Of a DNA stretch of 21,372 nt, positions 1 through 7,673 are shown piece after piece. Under the pieces are notes generated by a model. That model did not search any database, was not told the DNA's origin, and worked only from the letters and a program-made list of their open reading frames with translations. Position 1 is the first letter of the stretch; each line of letters opens with the position of its first letter. The position numbers and the translations under genes are program-made. This stretch comes from a virus. Location: positions 1 to 21,372 of IMG/VR virus record IMGVR_UViG_3300042558_003177; one strand, written 5' to 3'.

Positions 1-853
1 ATAAATTACTCAAGTCATATCCGCTTTTTGGTAATACACGTTTAGCTTCTTCTATAACGGCATTGTTAATAGATATATTCTTATTGTAAGTAGATATAAT
101 ATCTATTAAATTTTGTTCATCACTGACAGCCCAAAACGATGGATCTGGAGGACTAACTCCTGCCGGTACTGATCTTATTGGAGTATAAATTTTATCACCA
201 TATGTTACTGTATATCCAACTTCATATGAAGTAGTTGAATCCCAATCACCAATATAATTATCTTTGTTAATTGGATCTTTAAGAATATCATTAAATTCTT
301 GACTATTGACCAATGGTTCACATTTAATTCTCCACATATGTGGGAACCAAGTGGCACTAAAACCTTCGCTGGCATAATTTGAATCAGTTACTTGATAATA
401 TCTACGTAAACCAATTGGTATTGTATCATTAAGCGGATGATAATCTATTAAATGTGGTAATTCAAATACATCACCAACCATTAATTTACGTCCAATGATA
501 TCAATCATTTGATTATAATGAACGGTAATGAAAATAACATCACTGGTTAAAAATAAACCAAATTGACTTAGATCAAAGTCTAAATTCTGGACATTATAAT
601 GTCCACGTAATCTATAAATATTATTATCATACTTACGATCACGGTTTTCTAAGAATAGTAAATCTTGAATATTTGTAGGATTAGTACTATCATAGGTAGG
701 CAATGTAGCGTCATTATTAACCGGATTATTGGTGCCTAAATATTTGTGTATGTAAAGATCAGTTGCACCGACAGTATACATCTCTTTGATTGTTTTATCA
801 AAAAATGAATAATCATTTGATTGGGTTGGACGATATAGGCTGAGTCTTGGCAT
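1..853 (-). CDS. 14: Neck protein gp14-like (T4 family), 3' end outside window
   Basis: Reading the complement from the ATG at 853 gives an open frame of 284 residues, beginning MPRLSLYRPTQSNDYSFF, that leaves the window without a stop. In T4, gp14 joins gp13 to form the neck that closes the filled head and accepts the tail. The core fits the family pattern: a segment near residues 105-130 containing FGLFLTSDVIFITV, then a GRKLMVGDVFELP stretch, where T4 gp14 has FGMQVQDEVTLSI and PKEGDLIYFP. Residues about 204-245 look like an extra module: W204, a YEVGYTVTYGDKIYTP stretch and a closing FWAVSD resemble carbohydrate-binding module family 5/12. The gene is divergent from its neighbour, with a late promoter octamer ending 7 bases before the ATG and no clear Shine-Dalgarno. 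The gp14 call rests on remembered family patterns, not an alignment. Confidence 0.72.
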   Translation of the reverse strand, partial: MPRLSLYRPTQSNDYSFFDKTIKEMYTVGATDLYIHKYLGTNNPVNNDATLPTYDSTNPTNIQDLLFLENRDRKYDNNIYRLRGHYNVQNLDFDLSQFGLFLTSDVIFITVHYNQMIDIIGRKLMVGDVFELPHLIDYHPLNDTIPIGLRRYYQVTDSNYASEGFSATWFPHMWRIKCEPLVNSQEFNDILKDPINKDNYIGDWDSTTSYEVGYTVTYGDKIYTPIRSVPAGVSPPDPSFWAVSDEQNLIDIISTYNKNISINNAVIEEAKRVLPKSGYDLSNL

Positions 854-860
854 AGTTAAG

Positions 861-868
861 TATTTATC
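861..868 (-). promoter_or_regulatory. Late promoter octamer for gp14
   Basis: The minus strand reads GATAAATA, one base from the T4 late consensus TATAAATA. It is followed by CTTAACT and then the ATG at 853. T4 late transcripts start about 6-7 bases after this element, so the message would begin at or next to the start codon. No minus-strand gene lies close upstream, so this is the natural promoter for gp14. Confidence 0.7.
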
Positions 869-877
869 CAAAAACGT

Positions 878-906
878 TTGACAATAAATACCGTTTATAG
901 TATAAT
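878..906 (+). promoter_or_regulatory. Perfect-consensus sigma70 promoter
   Basis: TTGACA at 878-883 and TATAAT at 901-906 are separated by exactly 17 bases, the ideal bacterial housekeeping promoter. Transcription should start near 913, about 23 bases before the ATG at 936. The spacer also contains CAATAAATA (882-890), so a late start from the same place is possible. An ideal host promoter in a late structural region suggests that the downstream gene is made early, by unmodified host polymerase. Confidence 0.85.
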
Positions 907-935
907 GTACTTTGTTACTTAAATTTGAGAATAAA

Positions 936-2147
936 ATGGCCACAAAATCTACTAAAAAAGTTTTAGCATCTACTAAAAAAGTCTTAGCGTCTACTGAACG
1001 AACAATTGTTTCGGATTTTAAGCCAAAAGACGCTGATACTCAGTATTATGGCACAGAACCTATGTTTGTGACACAACCCGATTCAGATAATCGGTCTTTG
1101 GCATTAGGAATGTCATTTAATTGGTATAGTCGTTTCTGTAGTGTTAAAAATTCTAAAGATTTTTTAATTGATTATGCCGAAAAAACTGATAGAAAAGAAC
1201 TTTCCAAATTATTAAGTAAAGTGGAAGAACGTGAAATTATGCCAACATTAGGTTGGTTGGCACGTATGTACATGCGTGGGTTAAATCTTTCAACTGAAGA
1301 AACTACTCGTTTGACTAATGAATTAAATCGCTTGATTGAATCAATCTCAAAACCAAAAGTAGTTAGTCCCACTGCACCACAAGTTGTAGAAACGATTTCA
1401 TCAAATCGCCCAAACATTCAAGAAATTATGCGTGAGCGTACTCGTGAAGTTGCGGGAGAAATTGAAGGTTGGTTAGACGATTTCATTATTCTTGGTGCAA
1501 AACCTGTTAATATTGACGTTAATAGTGTTGGAATGTTAACTGAACGTAATATTATGCCACAACATATGTCTATTTTGACTGATGTATGGAAGCGTAAATT
1601 GGCTGAGTTTCAAGAAGTACAAACGGGAAAAGACAAACAACTCAATGAAGCCTATTCTCATTATACTAAAACACAAATCAAGGCAGTTATTAAGTTTTGT
1701 GAAGCCGTATTGGCTAGTTTAAGTAGTTATGTTTCGGTTAAAAAGGCATCAAAAGCAGTTCGTGCTCGTAAACCAGTTTCTCCAGAGAAACAAGCTTCAA
1801 AAATGAAGTATCAGAAGTCAGAAGAAACACTTAAACTTGTCAGTGTTCATCCTAGTAAGATTATTAATGCCACAGAAGTATGGGCATATGATACTGCCAA
1901 ACGTAAACTTCATTATTACATTGCTGATGATCATATTGGTACTCTTGGAATCAAAGGTACAACTATTATTGGGTATGATTCTATGAAAAGTGGAGTTAAA
2001 ACTCTACGTAAACCAGCCGAGATTCTAAAGAAATTAATGTCTGGTGGAAAACCTTCAAGTCGTAAAGTTTTTGCCGAGATTAATGCTGTACAGGCTCAAC
2101 CCAATGGTCGTACTAGTGATAATTTAATTATTCTGAAAGCTTATTGA
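936..2147 (+). CDS. Unknown phage protein, 403 aa
   Basis: I do not recognise a function. The frame is open from a TTG at 912, but the ATG at 936 is preferred because GAGA at 927-930 gives a weak ribosome-binding site and the protein then begins MATKSTKKVLAS. An exact 7-residue repeat (STKKVLA) sits at the N-terminus, encoded by two 21-base near-copies at 948-968 and 969-989. The middle is charged and helical-looking (about residues 90-260), possibly coiled coil. A lysine-rich linker with KKASKAVRARK follows near residue 270. The C-terminal ~100 residues look like a separate compact domain with alternating hydrophobic strands (VWAYDTAKRKLHYYIADDHI). There is no signal peptide or membrane segment. 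The gene is transcribed away from gp14 and lies just upstream of gp13; its sigma70 promoter sets it apart from the late genes around it. Confidence 0.75.
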   Translation: MATKSTKKVLASTKKVLASTERTIVSDFKPKDADTQYYGTEPMFVTQPDSDNRSLALGMSFNWYSRFCSVKNSKDFLIDYAEKTDRKELSKLLSKVEEREIMPTLGWLARMYMRGLNLSTEETTRLTNELNRLIESISKPKVVSPTAPQVVETISSNRPNIQEIMRERTREVAGEIEGWLDDFIILGAKPVNIDVNSVGMLTERNIMPQHMSILTDVWKRKLAEFQEVQTGKDKQLNEAYSHYTKTQIKAVIKFCEAVLASLSSYVSVKKASKAVRARKPVSPEKQASKMKYQKSEETLKLVSVHPSKIINATEVWAYDTAKRKLHYYIADDHIGTLGIKGTTIIGYDSMKSGVKTLRKPAEILKKLMSGGKPSSRKVFAEINAVQAQPNGRTSDNLIILKAY

Positions 2148-2162
2148 TTCAACTTAATATTT

Positions 2163-2170
2163 GATAAATA
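2163..2170 (+). promoter_or_regulatory. Late promoter octamer for gp13
   Basis: GATAAATA, 25 bases before the gp13 ATG. Its last four bases form part of the 5' arm of the hairpin at 2167-2192, so transcripts started here (expected near 2176) would lack that arm. Confidence 0.65.
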
Positions 2171-2192
2171 CTCTATCTTATGATAGGGTATT
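2167..2192 (+). terminator. Hairpin before gp13: possible terminator and RBS block
   Basis: An 11-base left arm (2167-2177) pairs with 2182-2192 around the loop TTAT, with one G-T wobble, and three further T residues follow. It therefore looks like a weak, AT-rich intrinsic terminator for the gene ending at 2147. The right arm also contains ATAGGG (2183-2188), the only plausible gp13 ribosome-binding site, so in any transcript containing both arms that site would be paired. Confidence 0.6.
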
Positions 2193-2195
2193 TTT

Positions 2196-2951
2196 ATGGC
2201 TAATCTCGTAGAATTAAAACAACAATTATTTAATAGTATCAGATATCGTCTTGGTGATGGTATTATTGATCTAGAATTAGATCCTGAACACTACGAGGCT
2301 GCTTATCGCTATGCTATTTCTACATATCGTCAACGTGGTCAAAATGCATATGAAGAATCATATATGTTATTAGAAGTTCAAGCCAATCAAAATTCCTATA
2401 TTTTACCACAAGAAGTAACTAGAGTTAGACAAGCATTTCGTAGAACTGTTGGATTAGAAACTGGACCAAGTGCTACATCATTTGATCCATTTTCATCAGC
2501 GATTTTAAATACATATTTGTTAAACTACAATTATGCTGGTGGATTAGCCACATATGACTTTTATGCACAATATGTTGAATTAGCTGCACGTATGTTTGGT
2601 GGATATGTTATCTATACATTTAATCCAGTAACAAAAGAGATTCAATTTGTTCGTGATTTTAAAGGTACTGGTGAAAGAATTCTATTGTGGACTGACAATA
2701 TGAAGCCAGAAATTACATTACTTCAAGACCCTAATATTGGTAATTGGATTACAAGTTGGACATTAGCCCAATGTAAACTTACCATTGGTGAAGCTCGTGA
2801 AAAATTTGGTACAATAGCTGGTCCGCAGGGTGGAACAACATTGAATGGTGCTGCCATGAAAGCCGAAGGTGCGGCATTACAAGTTGCTCTAATTGATGAA
2901 CTCAAAGCCTATGTAGATGGTTCTGAACCACTATCTTGGGTAATTGGATAA
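2196..2951 (+). CDS. 13: Neck protein gp13-like (T4 family)
   Basis: A 251-residue protein matching the T4 gp13 neck/head-completion family, in the shorter form seen in marine T4-like phages (T4 gp13 is 309 aa). gp13 and gp14 form the collar at the portal vertex after DNA packaging. The most diagnostic part is the C-terminal segment with KLTIGEAREKFGTIAGPQGG, TTLNGAAMKAEG and a final YVDGSEPLSWVIG. The N-terminal half is helical and contains the YRYAISTYRQRG segment. The ATG at 2196 is the only reasonable start, with ATAGGG 7 bases upstream. In T4, genes 13 and 14 are adjacent and co-directional; here they are on opposite strands with another gene between them. Confidence 0.8.
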   Translation: MANLVELKQQLFNSIRYRLGDGIIDLELDPEHYEAAYRYAISTYRQRGQNAYEESYMLLEVQANQNSYILPQEVTRVRQAFRRTVGLETGPSATSFDPFSSAILNTYLLNYNYAGGLATYDFYAQYVELAARMFGGYVIYTFNPVTKEIQFVRDFKGTGERILLWTDNMKPEITLLQDPNIGNWITSWTLAQCKLTIGEAREKFGTIAGPQGGTTLNGAAMKAEGAALQVALIDELKAYVDGSEPLSWVIG

Positions 2952-2959
2952 TCCGACAC

Positions 2960-2988
2960 TTGACTAATCATTAACATAGTATTACAAT
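2960..2988 (+). promoter_or_regulatory. Sigma70-type promoter for dNMP kinase
   Basis: TTGACT (2960-2965), 17 bases, then TACAAT (2983-2988): 5 of 6 matches in each box at ideal spacing. Start expected near 2995, 16 bases before the GTG at 3011. No GATAAATA octamer precedes this gene, unlike the structural genes, which fits early expression of a nucleotide-metabolism enzyme. Confidence 0.7.
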
Positions 2989-3010
2989 AATATTTCATTG
3001 TGGAGATACT

Positions 3011-3670
3011 GTGTCAAATAAGATTATAGTAGGTGTATGTGGATTTCAGGGTAGCGGGAAAGATACTGTTGCTGATTATCTAGTAAACGTACACGGATTC
3101 AGAAGAATAAGTTTCGCTGGTACATTAAAAGATGCTGTCTCTGCTATATTTGGCTGGGATCGTGAACTACTTGAGGGTAGAACCACAGAAAGTAGAGATT
3201 GGAGAGAGAAGGTAGATAAGTGGTGGGCAAATAAGCTCAATATGCCACATTTAACTCCACGTTGGGTTCTACAATATTGGGGAACAGAAGTGGCACGTAA
3301 AGCCTTTCACGACAATATTTGGATTCATAGCGTAGAATATAAACTTGCCACGATATCAGATAATGTTGTAATCTCAGATGTAAGATTTCCTAATGAAATA
3401 AAATCTATTAAAGATGCGGGTGGTATGGTTATCAGAACTCATCGTGGACCTGATCCAGAATGGTATCATGCAGCTGAAATAGTGAATAAGGGACCTACTA
3501 AAAACTTATCATGGGCAAGTAACAAATCATTTTTAGATAATTATAAAATTCATGTTAGTGAAACTTCTTGGATAGGTACTAATTTTGATGCTATTTTAGA
3601 TAATGATGGTACAATAGATGACTTATATAGTCAAATTAATCAACTGTTAAATCCCCTATTTTCCAAGTAG
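3011..3670 (+). CDS. 1: Deoxynucleoside monophosphate kinase (T4 gp1-like)
   Basis: A 219-residue P-loop kinase that in T4 phosphorylates dNMPs to dNDPs to feed phage DNA synthesis. The Walker A loop is GFQGSGKDT at residues 11-19, followed by ADYLVNVHGFRRISFAGTLK, the usual nucleoside-kinase continuation. The family-typical segment with WVLQYWGTEVARK lies near residues 94-106, and VVISDVRFPNE near 120-130 resembles the substrate/LID region of T4 gp1. The start is a GTG at 3011, supported by GGAG at 3002-3005. The gene has its own sigma70-type promoter, sits between late structural genes and overlaps the convergent gene at 3636 by 35 bases. T4 gp1 is 241 aa, so this is slightly short but complete. 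Confidence 0.88.
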   Translation: MSNKIIVGVCGFQGSGKDTVADYLVNVHGFRRISFAGTLKDAVSAIFGWDRELLEGRTTESRDWREKVDKWWANKLNMPHLTPRWVLQYWGTEVARKAFHDNIWIHSVEYKLATISDNVVISDVRFPNEIKSIKDAGGMVIRTHRGPDPEWYHAAEIVNKGPTKNLSWASNKSFLDNYKIHVSETSWIGTNFDAILDNDGTIDDLYSQINQLLNPLFSK

Positions 3671-3980
3671 TATTATTTCGTTTAACAACTTCAACACAGT
3701 TTAAACATATTGAACGTAAATTGATTAATTCACAATTATTTAAGTTACCATCAATATGATGAACTAGAATTTGATTAGTATATCTAGCTTTAAAATTACA
3801 AAGATCACAATGTGTTTTCTTTTTATAGCCGCGAATCTTCCAACGAGGATCAGCGGCTTTTAGTTGTTTATTTTTTCTGATACAACTTTCACAACGACTG
3901 CGATAATATCGTTTATCATTACGATAATAGGCGGCTGCTCTTGGTAATTTATTACAAACAGTACATAACGGTCTATTCAT
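3636..3980 (-). CDS. Small HNH-type zinc protein (possibly degenerate HNH endonuclease)
   Basis: A 114-residue protein with four CxxC pairs: C6/C9, C30/C33, C58/C61 and C92/C95. The second half has the HNH layout: CDLC, then LVHHIDGN with the catalytic-position His75, then N87 and CLNC. The usual last His (CxxCH) is Val96, so nuclease activity is uncertain; as far as I recall, related small phage proteins also lack it. Members may act as nicking or homing endonucleases or only as zinc-binding proteins. The gene is convergent with dNMP kinase and its last 35 bases are antisense to the kinase 3' end. ATAAATA on the minus strand (3987-3993) could serve as a late promoter. The start ATG at 3980 has no obvious Shine-Dalgarno. 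Confidence 0.75.
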   Translation of the reverse strand: MNRPLCTVCNKLPRAAAYYRNDKRYYRSRCESCIRKNKQLKAADPRWKIRGYKKKTHCDLCNFKARYTNQILVHHIDGNLNNCELINLRSICLNCVEVVKRNNTTWKIGDLTVD

Positions 3981-3986
3981 AATGAC

Positions 3987-3993
3987 TATTTAT
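3987..3993 (-). promoter_or_regulatory. Late promoter-like element for the HNH-type gene
   Basis: The minus strand reads ATAAATA, 6 bases before the ATG at 3980, the same placement as the octamer before gp14. It lacks the leading G found in most of the others. Confidence 0.5.
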
Positions 3994-4024
3994 GTTACTT
4001 TGAAAAGTAACTCTACTAGTAGAG
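3994..4024. repeat. Two adjacent inverted repeats between divergent genes
   Basis: GTTACTT and AAGTAAC (3994-4000 and 4005-4011) pair around TGAA, and the perfect palindrome CTCTACTAGTAGAG follows at 4011-4024. They lie between the minus-strand gene at 3980 and the late promoter at 4055. No T-tract follows directly, so they are not clear terminators. They could be protein-binding or RNA-structure elements. Confidence 0.45.
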
Positions 4025-4054
4025 ATCAGTAACAGAGTACTTTTTCTAAATTTA

Positions 4055-4062
4055 GATAAATA
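4055..4062 (+). promoter_or_regulatory. Late promoter octamer for the tail sheath gene
   Basis: GATAAATA, 68 bases before the sheath ATG. The expected start near 4068 coincides with the ATG of a 17-codon ORF, and gives the sheath message a leader of about 60 bases, longer than for the other genes here. Confidence 0.68.
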
Positions 4063-4067
4063 TTATT

Positions 4068-4121
4068 ATGAAACTGTCACGCATAGTGCTGACATTTAAT
4101 CGTTGTAATACTAAATTTTAG
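4068..4121 (+). CDS. Possible 17-aa leader peptide before the sheath gene
   Basis: ATG at 4068 opens a 17-codon frame (MKLSRIVLTFNRCNTKF) whose TAG stop at 4119-4121 overlaps the AGGAG (4120-4124) used by the sheath gene. A ribosome finishing here would sit on the sheath ribosome-binding site. The ATG has no Shine-Dalgarno and would have to be translated as a leaderless start. It may be a chance frame. Confidence 0.25.
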   Translation: MKLSRIVLTFNRCNTKF

Positions 4122-4130
4122 GAGAAAACA

Positions 4131-7100
4131 ATGGCTCTAGAATCGCCTGGTGTAGAAATCACCATTATTGACCAAAGTCAATACTTACCTGCACCACCAG
4201 CATCGGTTCCACTTATTATCATGGCAACCGCACAAAACAAACCTGATCCTTCTGGAACAGCAATTGCTCCCGGAACATTGGCAGCCAATGCTAATAAACT
4301 ATACAGAGTCACAAGTCAACGTGATTTGGTAAGTTTCTTTGGAACACCATTTTTCTATAAGACAACTGATGGAACAGCAATTCAAGGTTATGAACTAAAT
4401 GAATACGGTTTATTTGCCGCTTATTCAGTTCTTGGAACAAGTAATCTATGTTATGTAATTCGTGCCAATATTAACTTAGCTGATTATATTGGTCAAACTG
4501 GACGTCCAAGTGCACCTCCAGTAGATGGATCTTATTGGTTGAATACAACTACCAGTACATGGGGTATGTTTCAATTCAATTCGGCAACAGGAACATTCTC
4601 TGTAATTAGTCCAATCGTTATTGAAGATGTGGCTGACGTTGCTAGTTCTGATGGTCAACCACAACAATATATTGGAAATATTGGCGATTACGCTATGGTA
4701 TTGACAGAACAGTATGGATCTCCATCAAGTTATTATACTTATTGGTTTAAAAATTCAAATAATGAATGGGTTGTTCTTGGGGGTCACTCTTGGAAAAATA
4801 GTTGGCCAACAGTTCAGGGTACTGCTACTCCAGTAACAGTAACTGCGGGAAGTATTATAATCAATAGTAATACTGTAACAGTTCCAGTGAGTCCAAATAA
4901 CACAGTTGATGGTGTTGTTGGGGAAATTAACGGGGCCAATATTTTAGGTGTTACAGCTCTAAATATTGATGGAAGATTACAAATATTTCAAGATAATGGA
5001 TCAACTGTAATTATTGGAAGTGGAAGCACTTCGGCGACATTAACAAGTTTGGGAATTACTGCAAAGACATATTACTCTCCAAAACTTGTTTATGGTACCA
5101 ATGCTCAACAACCATTATGGAAGTCAACTGATAGTCAACCTCATCCAACAGGATCAGTTTGGGTTAAAACAAACTCTCCAAATTTAGGTACTAACATTGT
5201 TATTAGTAAATATAGCGCATCTACTGCTACATTCTCTGCTAAGAGTTGCCCACTATCTACTAGTGATTGGGTTATTAGTAATTCATTAGATTCTTCTGGT
5301 GGACAAGCAATTCCCGCTGGATCAATATACGCTCAGTATGATTTTGATGAAGAGACAAATTCATCACCATTACAATTGTTTGAACGTTCAAGTATTGGAG
5401 AAGCTGTATTTGTTGGAACAAATACCGCACCAACATTTGCAAATAATGCAACATTTGAAGTTTATGTTAGTACTCCAAGTTCAGCAAGTTTAAGTGTATC
5501 ATATACAGTTACAATGCCAAGTTCTGGAACTTTAGATGCATCAGATTTTGTAACCGCATGGACATCTGCCAATATTCCTTATACTACGGCTCAAGTTTCA
5601 TCAACTGGATCAATCGTATTAACTCATACTGAAGGTGGAGTTATTATTATGAATGATAATGGTGTAATTAGTCCTGCATCGGCAGTTACTGCAGCAGGAT
5701 TTACAATTAATACTGATGTTACTACTCCAACAGGTTGTGTAGGTGCTAAATGGGGACCATTTAAAACCATTAGTTATTCATACTTCCCAGCAATCAATGT
5801 GTCTAGTTCTGGTTCCGGTGCTTCATTGTATGTAACTACATTTGGATATATTCCTACATTTACAATAGCTGGTGGTGGTTCTTCTTATGCTGTTGGTGAT
5901 TTATTGGAAATTGACGGTGGTGGTTATTTGATTGATCCATATACTGTTCAAGTTACTACAGTTGGCGGGGGAGGTAATATAACAGGTGTACAATGGTATG
6001 CAAATTTTGCAACACCACAATATTCAGTACAGTTAAGTAATTGGAGAATTTTCAATTATACACCAAATCTAATCGCACCAGTAACAATTCCAACTGATGG
6101 AACTCCATGGTATTATAGCGTTGTCAATCAAGTTGATATTATGACTAACGTTGGTGGAGTATGGACTGGTTATAAAAATATAAGTTATGCATCTGATGGT
6201 TTACCACAAGCATCTGGTACTCCTAGTACTGATCCAGCTGGTCCTATCATTTCAGCAACTGCACCAACAACTCAAAGCGATAACAGTGTATTAGTATATG
6301 GTGATTTGTGGATTGATTCTAATGATTTAGAAAATTATCCAGTAATCAGTCGTTGGCAGAATGTTAATGGCGAAGATCAATGGGTTTTAATTGACAATAC
6401 AGATCAGACAACAGAAAATGGTATTTTATTCCAAGATGCTCGTTGGGCAACTAATGGAACTACAAATCCAATTGATGATCCGATTCCAACAATTGTTAGT
6501 TTATTAACAAGTAACTATTTAGATATTGATGCTCCTGATTCTCAATTGTATCCACAAGGTACATTGTTGTTCAATACTCGTCGTAGTGGTTATAACATTA
6601 AAGAGTTTATGGTTAACTACTTTAATGGAACAACATTCCCAGACGAAGCATTGCCACAAGAAACAAATGCATGGGTTAGCGTAAGTGGTTTACAGACAAA
6701 TGGTGCCCCATATATGGGTCGTAGTGCTCAACGTAATATGATTGTTAAAGCTCTTAAGACAACAATTGATACTTCAACACAACTTCGTGATGAAGATACA
6801 TTCTTTAACTTAATGGCAACACCTCAATATCCAGAGTTACAACCTAACATGGTAACACTAAATAATGATCGCGGTCAAACTGCATACATTATTGGTGATA
6901 CACCATTACGTTTAGTAGCAAATGGTCAATCAATCTTTGACTGGACAAACAATACAGCTGGTGCATCAAGTACTGGTGAACAAGGTCTTGTAACACGTAA
7001 TACATATCTTGGTATCTATTATCCAAGTGGTATTACTAATGACTTAACTGGAACTCAAGTTGTTGTTCCACCAAGTCATATGATATTACGTACAATGATT

Positions 7101-7670
7101 TATAACGATACAGTTGCTTATCCATGGTTTGCTCCAGCCGGTCAACGTCGCGGTATTATTGATAACGCTACTAATATTGGTTACATTGATCCAACTACAG
7201 GTGAATTTGTAGCGGATAAGAATAACGTTGGTCTTCGTGATATGGAATATAGAAACTTTATTAATCCAATCACATCATTTACTAACATTGGATTACTAAA
7301 CTATGGTAACAAAAATAGTTTTGACAGTTCATCAGCTTTGGATAGAACCAACGTTGCTAGACTAGTTAACTATCTACGTGATCGTTTAGCAAAAGCTGTT
7401 AGTCCATTCTTGTTTGAACCAAATGATAATTTAACTCGTACACAAGTACGTGCAATTTGTCAAACATTGTTAGCTGATATATTAGCTAAACGTGGTTTAT
7501 ATGATTATCTAGTAGTATGTGATACATCAAATAACACACCAGCTAGAATTGACAGAAATGAGCTTTGGATTGATATAGCGATTGAACCAGTGAAAGCAGT
7601 TGAATTTATCTATATCCCAATCCGTATTCTCAATACTGGCGAAATCGCTGGTTTGGTAACGAACGGGTAA
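4131..7670 (+). CDS. 18: Tail sheath protein gp18-like, very large (1179 aa)
   Basis: The contractile sheath subunit. Residues 1 to about 120 begin MALESPGVEITIIDQSQYLP, continue with PPASVPLIIMATAQNKP and include the DLVSFFGTPFF segment, as in T4-like sheaths. Residues from about 816 to 1179 are the conserved C-terminal part that forms the inner contractile layer. T4 gp18 is 659 aa, and most of the excess lies between about 124 and 800. That insert is rich in Ser, Thr and Gly, shows beta-type patterns, and carries three recurrent stretches with a small-residue/W signature: GSYWLN near 133, GSVWVK near 343, GDLWID near 723. It also has segments resembling adhesin or hook-type modules (VDGVVGEINGANILGVTA near 262; YAVGDLLEIDGGG near 585). 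Such insertions in T4 gp18 face outward. AGGAG at 4120-4124 supports the start, and a terminator follows. Confidence 0.9.
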   Translation: MALESPGVEITIIDQSQYLPAPPASVPLIIMATAQNKPDPSGTAIAPGTLAANANKLYRVTSQRDLVSFFGTPFFYKTTDGTAIQGYELNEYGLFAAYSVLGTSNLCYVIRANINLADYIGQTGRPSAPPVDGSYWLNTTTSTWGMFQFNSATGTFSVISPIVIEDVADVASSDGQPQQYIGNIGDYAMVLTEQYGSPSSYYTYWFKNSNNEWVVLGGHSWKNSWPTVQGTATPVTVTAGSIIINSNTVTVPVSPNNTVDGVVGEINGANILGVTALNIDGRLQIFQDNGSTVIIGSGSTSATLTSLGITAKTYYSPKLVYGTNAQQPLWKSTDSQPHPTGSVWVKTNSPNLGTNIVISKYSASTATFSAKSCPLSTSDWVISNSLDSSGGQAIPAGSIYAQYDFDEETNSSPLQLFERSSIGEAVFVGTNTAPTFANNATFEVYVSTPSSASLSVSYTVTMPSSGTLDASDFVTAWTSANIPYTTAQVSSTGSIVLTHTEGGVIIMNDNGVISPASAVTAAGFTINTDVTTPTGCVGAKWGPFKTISYSYFPAINVSSSGSGASLYVTTFGYIPTFTIAGGGSSYAVGDLLEIDGGGYLIDPYTVQVTTVGGGGNITGVQWYANFATPQYSVQLSNWRIFNYTPNLIAPVTIPTDGTPWYYSVVNQVDIMTNVGGVWTGYKNISYASDGLPQASGTPSTDPAGPIISATAPTTQSDNSVLVYGDLWIDSNDLENYPVISRWQNVNGEDQWVLIDNTDQTTENGILFQDARWATNGTTNPIDDPIPTIVSLLTSNYLDIDAPDSQLYPQGTLLFNTRRSGYNIKEFMVNYFNGTTFPDEALPQETNAWVSVSGLQTNGAPYMGRSAQRNMIVKALKTTIDTSTQLRDEDTFFNLMATPQYPELQPNMVTLNNDRGQTAYIIGDTPLRLVANGQSIFDWTNNTAGASSTGEQGLVTRNTYLGIYYPSGITNDLTGTQVVVPPSHMILRTMIYNDTVAYPWFAPAGQRRGIIDNATNIGYIDPTTGEFVADKNNVGLRDMEYRNFINPITSFTNIGLLNYGNKNSFDSSSALDRTNVARLVNYLRDRLAKAVSPFLFEPNDNLTRTQVRAICQTLLADILAKRGLYDYLVVCDTSNNTPARIDRNELWIDIAIEPVKAVEFIYIPIRILNTGEIAGLVTNG

Positions 7671-7673
7671 ATG

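Noticed and set aside
912-935. Extended TTG start for the 403-aa protein (8 extra residues)
   Set aside because: The expected transcript start (~913) lies on this codon and there is no ribosome-binding site; the ATG at 936 fits better.
5299-5493. 64-codon plus-strand frame inside the sheath gene
   Set aside because: Out-of-frame shadow of the sheath, rich in Gln, His and Leu, with no start signals.
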